Source: an uncultured Bacteroidia bacterium (GTDB lineage: Bacteria; Bacteroidota; Bacteroidia; Bacteroidales; Prolixibacteraceae). Taken from it: a stretch of DNA of 64,000 nucleotides. Positions 56,571 to 64,000 of the stretch are shown in pieces. Both the position numbers and the translations under genes were made by a program. Numbering within the stretch: the stretch's first letter is position 1; each line of letters starts with the position of its first letter. The notes under the pieces are model-generated. The model saw nothing but the letters and a program-made list of their open reading frames with translations. It had not been told where the DNA came from and ran no database searches. The stretch is taken from positions 1 through 64,000 of the forward strand of contig CAIVMQ010000051.1 in NCBI GenBank assembly GCA_903907075.1. Reading direction: 5' to 3'.

Positions 56571-59500
56571 ATGAACGAGACAACCCTAAATGCCTTAATA
56601 AATCTTTTTGCCTTATTCTCTGCAATTACCGGTTCGAAAAAAGAAGATGCACTTCGGAATTTTTCCCAGTATCTTCAATTGCACCTGGGAATCTCATCCT
56701 CTGACGAGTATCTGGAGTTATTTAAAGAGTTGCTTGATTTTTATGATCTTGATGGTGAATCACCCTTCACGGGCGATTTAGATGAGCAGGCTTTGGGAAT
56801 CAGTACCCGGATCAAAGGGAGGCTTCAGAAGGATGAACAGATCATGGTTTTTCTCAGATTTCTCGAATTAGCCAAAGGAGGTGATACAGAAAGAGCAAGA
56901 AAACTATTTAATATCCTGGCACAAGTATTTGATATCAATGAGGCTGAAGTTGCCAAATTTATCGACTTTATCTTTCATACCTCAAACGATCAGGTTGATT
57001 CTGAGGATTTCTTACTGATTGACAATAAGGAAAAAACACCTGGCACCAGCTCCAAACACATCAGGAAAAAAAATATTGATGGCGATATTTTGTTTATGCG
57101 ATCCTCGCAGATCGGACATTTTATTTTTATTTTACAGGGTAGGGAGGAATTGACGCTGGAAGGAAATCTTATTTTACCTGGACGTTTTTATGCATTCAGG
57201 GAGGGTGGGATTATACGAGGGCAACGTATAGAACCTATTTACCATATCGATATTGCGAATAGTTTTATAGACCGGAAAACAGATATCCAATTTGTATTTA
57301 GTGGCAATAATTTAGAATTCAGATTTCCAAACAGCAAAAACGGACTTTATAATTTCTCATTCGCTGAACACTCAGGACAATTAATTGCAGTTATGGGAGG
57401 CAGCGGAGTTGGAAAATCTACGTTGCTGAATATTCTTAACGGGAATATTGTTGTCCAGCAAGGTGAAATTAAGATTAACCAGTTCGATATCCATCGGAAC
57501 AAGAAGGAAATTGAAGGTTTAATCGGTTTTGTTCCCCAGGATGATCTATTATTTGAAGACTTAACCGTTTGGGAAAACCTTAATTTTAATGCCAGGCTCT
57601 GTTTCGATGAATTATCAAATGCAGATATTGAGAAGAAGGTTTTTGATATTCTTAATGAGCTGGAGCTTTATGATTTCAAAGATCTCAAAGTCGGAAGCCC
57701 ACTTAGAAAAACCATTAGTGGAGGTCAGCGGAAAAGGCTAAATGTTGCCTTGGAGCTTATCCGTGAACCATATATCCTTTTTGTTGATGAGCCTACTTCC
57801 GGTCTCTCCTCAACAGATTCGGAAATGGTGATGTTGCTGCTAAAACAACAGGCGAGGAAAGGTAAATTAATCATCGTTAATATTCATCAGCCATCGTCAG
57901 CGATCTTCAAATTATTCGATCAGTTATGGATTATGGACAAGGGGGGTAGGCCAATTTACACTGGAAATCCCCTTGATGCAATAATATATTTCAAACAACA
58001 GGTAAATCATATAAATTCTGACACCTGCGAATGCTTAAATTGTGGCAATGTAAATCCTGAGCAGGTTCTTGAAATAGTGGAAACCAAACAAATTAATAGT
58101 TCCGGATATTTCACTTCTGACCGGCGTTTTACGGCTCAATACTGGCATCAGTTATATCTGGAGAAGTCGAAAAAACTAGCGCAGGAAAGTCGTATACCTG
58201 ATCCCCAATTGCCACAAACAGCATTTAAAAAGCCCGGATTATTCAAACAATTCAGGATTTTCTTCGAACGCAACCTCCGTATTAAGGTGACTGACAAGCA
58301 ATATATGCTTGTTAACCTTATGGAAGCACCAATTTTGGCAATCATCGTGGCATATTTCACCCGCTTTGCGGTGAATAATGAATATGTTTTCTTTGAAAAT
58401 AAGAGCCTGATATCCTACATGTTCATGTCAATAGTTGTAGTGCTTTTCATGGGGATGAGTATTAGTGCTGAAGAGATCGTGAAAGATCGTAAAATTTTAC
58501 AGCGGGAATCATTTCTTAACCTAAGTCGATTTAGCTACATTAACTCGAAGGTCATTTTTCTAATCCTGCTGTCGGCATTTCAAGCCCTGAGTTTTGTAAT
58601 TATAGGGAATTTGATCCTGGGTATCTATGGAATGAATATAACCTATTGGCTGATCCTATTTTCCGTTGCCGTATTTTCCAATCTGCTGGGTTTAAATATT
58701 TCTTCAGCATTTGATTCGGTTGTCACTATTTATATCCTTATTCCTTTGCTCCTCATTCCTCAGATCCTCCTCTGTGGTGTAATCGTAAAGTTTGATGATC
58801 TGCAAGACAAAAGTTCCCCGAAAGATGCAATTGTCATGGCAGGAGAAGTAATGGTTTCCAGATGGGCATTCGAAGCACTTGCTGTTGAGCAATTTAAGAG
58901 CAATGTCTATATGGATCATTTTTTTGATTTAGAAAAAAAAATAGCCCAGGCACGCTTTCGTTCGGAAATTCTTATTTCTGATTTAATCGGCAAGATCGAC
59001 CTTGTTACGGGATGGCAGAAAACGGGTAAGACCGCTGAGGAGATAGAAAAAAAGCTGGTTCTTATTAAGAATGAGATACAAAAACTTGACAATGAAAATC
59101 AATTTGCCCCATTTAGTGAGATAAACAAACTCAACCCGGAGCAATTCAATTTTAATATTGCAGAACTTGCCAAAGACCATCTTAACAAGCTAAAAACTTA
59201 TCATTCCGAAACTAGTGAAGCTCTTCAGAATAAAAAAGATAAAATCATTACTGATATTTCGCTTCAGAATGGAGAAAACTTCCTCTACAACCAAAAGATG
59301 AAATATTACAATAAATCTCTTGAAGTAATGGTCTTAAATGCTGAAGCCAAAGACTTTTACAGAGAAACTCCAGTGAGTATAATGCAAAAAGCAGCCCCAA
59401 TTTACAAAGATCCTGATTTTAATAATGGAAGGGCCCATTTTCTGGCCTCCCAAAAACGAATTGCCGGAAAATTAGTTGACACTTTTTGGTTCAATCTTTC

Positions 59501-59594
59501 TGTAATCTGGTTGATGTGTTTAGCTTTATACCTGGCACTTTATTTCGATTGGATGCGTAAACTCCTTTCAATAAACATAATAAAGATAAAATGA
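56571..59594 (+). CDS. ABCG-like ABC transporter, ATPase plus permease (cassette B)
   Basis: 1007 residues, a full-length paralogue of the protein at 16503-19511, alike from the first residues (MNETTLNALINLFALFSAI) to the end. Walker A GGSGVGKS (Lys282), VPQDDLLFEDLTVWENL, ISGGQRKRLNVAL, LFVDEPTSGLSS and VNIHQPSS are intact. The cysteine cluster C486-x-C488-x2-C491 is kept in both, which speaks for a metal or redox role. The membrane part contains 'SISAEEIVKDRKILQRESFLN', a loop nearly identical in both copies. A long soluble helical insert (about 755-925) precedes the final helix and is more variable. N-terminal 140 residues vaguely recall TerB-like helices. Substrate unknown. Confidence 0.88.
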   Translation: MNETTLNALINLFALFSAITGSKKEDALRNFSQYLQLHLGISSSDEYLELFKELLDFYDLDGESPFTGDLDEQALGISTRIKGRLQKDEQIMVFLRFLELAKGGDTERARKLFNILAQVFDINEAEVAKFIDFIFHTSNDQVDSEDFLLIDNKEKTPGTSSKHIRKKNIDGDILFMRSSQIGHFIFILQGREELTLEGNLILPGRFYAFREGGIIRGQRIEPIYHIDIANSFIDRKTDIQFVFSGNNLEFRFPNSKNGLYNFSFAEHSGQLIAVMGGSGVGKSTLLNILNGNIVVQQGEIKINQFDIHRNKKEIEGLIGFVPQDDLLFEDLTVWENLNFNARLCFDELSNADIEKKVFDILNELELYDFKDLKVGSPLRKTISGGQRKRLNVALELIREPYILFVDEPTSGLSSTDSEMVMLLLKQQARKGKLIIVNIHQPSSAIFKLFDQLWIMDKGGRPIYTGNPLDAIIYFKQQVNHINSDTCECLNCGNVNPEQVLEIVETKQINSSGYFTSDRRFTAQYWHQLYLEKSKKLAQESRIPDPQLPQTAFKKPGLFKQFRIFFERNLRIKVTDKQYMLVNLMEAPILAIIVAYFTRFAVNNEYVFFENKSLISYMFMSIVVVLFMGMSISAEEIVKDRKILQRESFLNLSRFSYINSKVIFLILLSAFQALSFVIIGNLILGIYGMNITYWLILFSVAVFSNLLGLNISSAFDSVVTIYILIPLLLIPQILLCGVIVKFDDLQDKSSPKDAIVMAGEVMVSRWAFEALAVEQFKSNVYMDHFFDLEKKIAQARFRSEILISDLIGKIDLVTGWQKTGKTAEEIEKKLVLIKNEIQKLDNENQFAPFSEINKLNPEQFNFNIAELAKDHLNKLKTYHSETSEALQNKKDKIITDISLQNGENFLYNQKMKYYNKSLEVMVLNAEAKDFYRETPVSIMQKAAPIYKDPDFNNGRAHFLASQKRIAGKLVDTFWFNLSVIWLMCLALYLALYFDWMRKLLSINIIKIK

Positions 59595-59635
59595 TTGTGC
59601 GATGTGCATAATCTCCGTTAGAATCGGCACCGTAA

Positions 59636-60364
59636 TCATTTACCAACTTTTCGCTCTAACGTATTAAATATTCTATCCCAAAAGGTAAAATACAATCCAT
59701 AATTGTTTTTAGAATTCTCATGATGCAGGTTATGATTTATTGATGTGTTTATCCATTGGCCAAGGAATGAATTGGTGATACGTTTTGGAATTAATTCATA
59801 GCCCAAATGCGCATAAATATTATATGAAATCTGTACCGACATAAAAAGAAAAAATGAAATTTTATGAATAGGAATTGTAGATACAATAATCAAAATCACT
59901 GCTCCTTCAATAATAGCTTCGGATGGATGGAAAGAGTATGCCGTAAACGGAGTAGGATTAGTAGATTTATGATGAACCAAATGCACTCGTCTGAATAGCT
60001 ATCTGTGATGTAAGGCCCGGTGCATAAAATAAAAATAGGTATCGTGAATGATAATGGCCAGCACCACACTGAATAGCATATAGATCGTGCTGTGATCATG
60101 AATGTTGTCGTATATTTTGGTCCATTTTTTAAAATTAGCACCAAAAATTAAAAATCCATACCCTGCATAAATCAAGATGGTCAATAGTGAATGTATAATT
60201 TCTCTAACATAGTCTTTAAGTTTTGGGAACTTCTGTTGTATTTTTAATTGGACCACCTTTAGGCTAAATATCTTATAAAAGAGCAAATAGGTCAAACCAG
60301 TTAGAATAAAATATCTTAAACAAAGAAATAACGCTAATACGATATAATTCTTTCCGGTAATCAT
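59636..60364 (-). pseudogene. Sterol desaturase / fatty acid hydroxylase family gene with one in-frame stop
   Basis: A 243-codon frame interrupted only by TAG at 60001-59999. The His clusters of this di-iron membrane enzyme family are all present: HDTYFYFMHRALHH before the stop, HLVHHKS just after it, and HNLHHENSKNNYG near the end. The frame is unchanged across the stop, and the surrounding reads HHR-stop-LFRRVHLVHH, where Trp (TGG) or Lys would be usual. A single TGG to TAG change would explain it. Could also be a sequencing error. Family members hydroxylate or desaturate lipids in the inner membrane. Neighbouring ABC gene converges on it. Confidence 0.85.
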
Positions 60365-60780
60365 GATTTATAAAATTGGGATTGTAACAGTGAAGACCTT
60401 TTCATTGGTGGAAGATTCTAAAATTTAGTTTATTTAATTACTTTTTAAAATGGTTTGGATTTTACATTGATGATCACCTAATTTGATGACTTCTGCTAAT
60501 CAAATTTGAATTTAAATACTCTCAAAGATCTCTTTCTCATTAGAAATAGCCTGTCTAATTAATCAGTTAGCCATTTTGGCTGTTATTGAATCAATTAAAT
60601 TCAACTAAAAAAATGCAACTTTTTGGTTTCGAAGTAGAATAAACTTCAAAACAGGGAGGGAATTTAATAATTTCCTTCTCTGTTTCTAGAAAATAAGTTA
60701 TTTTACCCCTAAAGTCCTAGTATAGCATCTTCTTTATGAACAAAGATATACTATTGAAATAGTATTGCAAAGTATTCCAC

Positions 60781-61111
60781 CGTGAAGTTAAGCGCAATAG
60801 TTATTGACGATATTCTGTTTTAAGGCCTCCTTAGCCCTATGTAAATATGAGCTTAGAAGGGAAATAAGCCCAAGAATGTTCGATTTGAGCTAGAACTTAA
60901 GTCCAGGTTAATAATACTGATTGAAGCGGATTATACTCCTGAGCAAATTTCGGGAGTCTTTAAGAAAAAAGGTATTAAATCTATATCCAATTAAATGAAT
61001 ACTCAGTTTACTAGGGAAGATTAGAAGTAAAAAGGAACTCTGTTTACTCACCTAAGGCGAAAAAGAAGGAGGTATCGTAAACGAGAATCAACCAATGTCA
61101 AAAAAATGTAA
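60781..61111 (+). pseudogene. IS30-family transposase relic
   Basis: Three fragments in order recall IS30 transposases: REVKRNS (60781 on), EADYTPEQISGVFKKKGIKS (60923 on) and GTLFTHLRRKRRRYRKRE (about 61034 on). They are broken by several stops and at least one frameshift between the first and second. No inverted repeats could be found by eye. Long-dead insertion. Confidence 0.7.
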
Positions 61112-61279
61112 CATCTTTTAATTGTTTTGCAACAAGTTTGTAACAATAATAATTGAAAATTTAGACTTTGAAAATGGATGTCTGGCAGAGGGGAAAGCGA
61201 TAAAACGAACGCTAAAATATCTCATAAAATACTTATTATCAATATTTTATAAAAATATTTTAATTGTACATTAATTAGT

Positions 61280-61287
61280 ATATTTGC
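61280..61287 (+). promoter_or_regulatory. Putative promoter -7 element for Na/Pi cotransporter gene
   Basis: TATATTTG, an exact TAnnTTTG match in the context agTATATTTGCAC, gives a leader of about 160 nt. The TTTGC extension is common in this phylum. Confidence 0.5.
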
Positions 61288-61453
61288 ACATTAGTTAAAA
61301 ACGTGGAATAAACATAATTCGGAATTCTCTCCTACAGTGCCAGGATTAAAACACGATTAGAAATAAAACCGTTTTTCATAATTAGAGTGGATGGAAATGT
61401 CTGATAGAAGTCCTATTCATTAATATGCATCGGTATAAAAACAACAATTTAGC

Positions 61454-63052
61454 ATGATTGAAATTATAAGCAGAGTCCTTTTAGGTTTGGGATTAATGTT
61501 TACCGGAGTTCAGATGTTATCCGCTGGACTAAAACAAATGGGAAGCAGACCCTTCCGCATGTTTGCCGCAAAGTCAGCATCATCCAATGGCAAGGCGTTG
61601 TTATTTGGAATGGGTTCTGGGGTCATTATGCAGAGTACTTCGGCTGCACTGATGATCCTTGCAAGCCTTATCTCTGCAGCAATGCTCAATGTTCCTCAGG
61701 CAATCGCGATTTTAACAGGATTCAGCGTCGGGAATTGTGTATTATTATTCATCGTTTCAATGAATATTTCGGTCGGGATAATGTTCCTTGTGGGTGTTAG
61801 CGGGATTTCGATGTTTTTGACCAAGGATGAGAGATATCTTATCTATTTAAGGGTTGCACTTGGGCTAGGCTTGATTTTCTTTGGAAATATAATGATGGCG
61901 GCAGGAGTTAAACCGTTACGTCAGGAGGCTTGGTTTGAAGGGGCGATGGAGTTTAGTCGCAATTATTCAATGCTTTCAATAATTGTTGGTGCCGTACTTG
62001 GGTTTATTGTACAATCATCTACGGCCGTGGGACTAGTTGCTATTGGGTTGGCAAGAGAGAATATACTCTCAGGGCCCCAAACATTTTTGTTTATGTATGG
62101 TGCTGCAATAGGTTCAACGATGTTTAAGGTTTTGATAGGTCAAGCGTTTCGCGGAACATCACGGCAGCTTGTAAGATTTGTCAACATTTTTAACGTTTTC
62201 GGGGCAACAGTTTTTATTCTTCTGTATTATATTGAAGTTTATTCTAATATACCCCTATTAATGGCAATGCTCAATTATTTCGAATTGGACCTTGTTCATC
62301 AGGCAGCTTGGGTATTCCTCCTTTTTAATCTCACCTCAGCGATTTTCTTCATCGCCATTAATGGCCCATTAACCCGCTGGTTGGCCAGATCACTCCCTCC
62401 GTCGGAAGAGGAGGACTTGTCAATTCCCAAGTATATGTTAGAATCTAACGACCAGGATCCTGAAACAGCCATTGAGATGATCCATCTAGAGCAAATCAGG
62501 GAGTTGGAACAGATTGCCGCTTTTATTACAACGGCAAGAGAAAACTATCAGGGACCAGCATTGGCCTTGCGTCTTGAAGCATTCCAGTCCTTGGCAGGAC
62601 AGGTCGCATCGTCGACAGCCGCTGTAGCAGCAATGCCCATGCTCCCAAAAACAACAAAAGAGCATGCTTACATCCAGACGCGTCAGACTTTACTTGATCA
62701 GCTAGCTGAGAGTACTTTTTCTGGTGTGCAAATTATTATTCAGGCAAGGGCTTATTCTAATATGAGCGGACTGTCAGACGCATGTATGGAGTCTATTGAA
62801 TTTCTGATTAATTTTGCCGCTGAAATAGAAAAATCAAAGGATGCCGATGATATTCAAATGATTCTAAATCTGAGTTCCTCCAGTGGACCATCAATGGAAA
62901 AGCTTAGAAAAGCCTACATTGAAAGTGATAAGCTCGACTCGGTACAAAGCAAAGGATGCCTACTTGATCTGACAATGGGGACTGAGAAAATCTTTTGGCT
63001 TTTAAACTGCATGATGGTCTATCTGGTTTCGGACACGGGAAAAGCGAATTAA
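61454..63052 (+). CDS. Na/Pi cotransporter family protein with PhoU-like tail
   Basis: 532 residues. The two inverted repeat halves of the family each carry the QSS/QST motif: VIMQSTSAALMIL near residue 57 and FIVQSSTAVGLVAIG near residue 190. Eight or so membrane helices fill the first 310 residues. The remaining 220 residues are soluble and helical with PhoU-like spacing. It would import phosphate with sodium, or export it. It stands alone, preceded by a good -7 element. The opposite-strand receptor gene converges on it. Confidence 0.92.
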   Translation: MIEIISRVLLGLGLMFTGVQMLSAGLKQMGSRPFRMFAAKSASSNGKALLFGMGSGVIMQSTSAALMILASLISAAMLNVPQAIAILTGFSVGNCVLLFIVSMNISVGIMFLVGVSGISMFLTKDERYLIYLRVALGLGLIFFGNIMMAAGVKPLRQEAWFEGAMEFSRNYSMLSIIVGAVLGFIVQSSTAVGLVAIGLARENILSGPQTFLFMYGAAIGSTMFKVLIGQAFRGTSRQLVRFVNIFNVFGATVFILLYYIEVYSNIPLLMAMLNYFELDLVHQAAWVFLLFNLTSAIFFIAINGPLTRWLARSLPPSEEEDLSIPKYMLESNDQDPETAIEMIHLEQIRELEQIAAFITTARENYQGPALALRLEAFQSLAGQVASSTAAVAAMPMLPKTTKEHAYIQTRQTLLDQLAESTFSGVQIIIQARAYSNMSGLSDACMESIEFLINFAAEIEKSKDADDIQMILNLSSSSGPSMEKLRKAYIESDKLDSVQSKGCLLDLTMGTEKIFWLLNCMMVYLVSDTGKAN

Positions 63053-63232
63053 ACCAATTGGCTATACCCTATTTTTGAGTAGGCTACAGTAAACTTATTT
63101 TTCGAAAGGCCCCCATTTTATACCAATTCAGGTCTCGCTGATACCCCTGGCTTTCTATATTTTAGGGCCTAAAATTGCAATGCTATTTTGGAGAGTGAGA
63201 GGTAGAATCTGCAACACATCAAAAATATTGGT

Positions 63233-64000
63233 TTAGAAATTTCCCCTTAAAGCGATAAAAAAGTTTCTTCCCGAACCATTTATTCCACTTGCAAAGGTCC
63301 GATATTGGGCATCTAAGATATTGTCTATCCCTGTCTGAACGGTAATTATCTTATTTATCTTCCACGATCCGTGAAGGTTAAGGGTGTACCAGGCAGGCAT
63401 GCCCAATGGTGTTGCATAATTGAGATTATCCTCGCCTGCGGAATCACTACAATAATCGGCCACTCGCTTCCATCCGTTAAAATTAACGAAAAACTCCGAA
63501 CTAAATTTCCTATCAGCATACGCAATCTGACCGCGCGCCATAAAAGGGGCAATGTGGTTAAGTGGCGTTTCGCCAGATGCGGCTTTAATCCTGCCATAGG
63601 TATAATTTATCATCGCAGAGATCGTAAGCTTATCGCTTTGCCTTGTGATCAAATTAGAAGAGAATCCATAGATATAGGCCTTACTCTTATTCTGATTAGA
63701 GACAACCTTACACATAAATCCATCATATAGGATGGAATCTTTTCCATTAAATTTATCGGCGGATGTTACTACTGCATCAACGAACTGGGTATAATAGACC
63801 GAGCTCTCCCACCGTGTATTTTCAGTAAGGAGTCTAGTCATTCCGATTTCATAATTGATGGTTCGCTCCGGTTTTAGATTCACATTAGGGACGATAACCT
63901 CGCCGGGTGAGGGAGCAAATATTTTGCTCATATCATCAACATTGGGAATTCGATATCCTGTAGAAACTAAGAAAGAGAATTTCAGATGATCAGATGGAGA
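63233..64000 (-). CDS. C-terminal part of a TonB-dependent receptor, cut by window edge
   Basis: The frame is open from the window edge (64000) to the stop at 63233, 255 residues. It contains the barrel hallmark VSTGYRIPNVDD, then VPNVNLKPERTINYEIGM, and ends in FIALRGNF with the terminal aromatic needed for outer-membrane insertion. An internal Met at 63931 is not the start. The wording is like FecA/CirA-type siderophore or vitamin receptors rather than SusC. The last 30 codons match the relic at 16230-16327. Confidence 0.92.
   Translation of the reverse strand, partial: SPSDHLKFSFLVSTGYRIPNVDDMSKIFAPSPGEVIVPNVNLKPERTINYEIGMTRLLTENTRWESSVYYTQFVDAVVTSADKFNGKDSILYDGFMCKVVSNQNKSKAYIYGFSSNLITRQSDKLTISAMINYTYGRIKAASGETPLNHIAPFMARGQIAYADRKFSSEFFVNFNGWKRVADYCSDSAGEDNLNYATPLGMPAWYTLNLHGSWKINKIITVQTGIDNILDAQYRTFASGINGSGRNFFIALRGNF

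Larger units (their letters stand above)
60365..61453. other. 1.1-kb region without an intact gene
   Basis: 60365-60780 is AT-rich with nothing recognised, 60781-61111 is the IS30 relic, and the last 340 bp form the leader and promoter region of the Na/Pi cotransporter gene. Confidence 0.5.

Noticed and set aside
59999..60364. Separate small membrane protein gene
   Set aside because: It is the first half of the hydroxylase pseudogene; the frame and family motifs continue past the stop.

Overview
The window comes from a member of the phylum Bacteroidota (probably class Bacteroidia; the sequence does not support a finer call). The evidence is a SusC/SusD pair, several TonB-dependent receptors, a 1979-residue secreted protein with a type IX secretion (T9SS) sorting tail, TAnnTTTG-type -7 promoter elements, AT-rich spacers and little sign of Shine-Dalgarno use. 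No complete tRNA, rRNA or CRISPR array is visible.

Left edge (0-3.6 kb): a decayed mobile island. A Fic-protein tail is followed by a tRNA 3'-end-like sequence with a terminator (353-442). Then come a broken MntA/HepT toxin-antitoxin pair, an intact Fic protein behind a perfect palindrome, and a second, diverged tRNA 3'-end copy with terminator (3066-3151). 3.6-16 kb (all minus strand): a SusC/SusD uptake pair, a secreted DUF1080 protein and a giant T9SS BNR/Ig-repeat protein.

16.5-36.5 kb (all minus): a long signalling block. In transcription order it encodes an nSTAND ATPase with WD40 repeats, a TonB receptor with a TPR-like N-terminus, a GNAT enzyme, an ADP/ATP-carrier-like membrane protein with HEAT repeats and a cNMP-binding-like domain, a giant periplasmic-propeller sensor whose H-box lacks histidine, a canonical soluble histidine kinase, a receiver-PP2C (RsbU-like) phosphatase, a lipoprotein and an ABCG-like transporter.

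36.9-54.9 kb: the most unusual part. A PrsW-like protease gene is followed by a partner-switching set: a STAS protein, an RsbW-like anti-sigma kinase and a second STAS protein. Facing them is an amino-acid-type ABC importer. Its first protein carries three complete and two half substrate-binding domains fused to a permease, and its ATPase carries a tail resembling a degenerate RsbW domain. A terminator separates this from a minus-strand operon for an ABC_sub_bind (TrpX-like) importer. That operon has three binding-protein genes, one of them an internal duplication, and two STAS-containing proteins, one fused to an aminoglycoside-phosphotransferase-like kinase. STAS or RsbW-like domains thus recur beside, and once inside, ABC importer components. 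The MlaB (STAS)-MlaF (ATPase) complex is the known precedent for STAS control of an ABC ATPase.

55.6-64 kb: a second copy of the lipoprotein + ABCG-like transporter cassette, a fatty-acid-hydroxylase gene broken by one stop codon, an IS30 transposase remnant, a Na/Pi cotransporter and the 3' part of a TonB receptor gene cut by the window edge. A short relic of a similar receptor tail lies at 16.2 kb.
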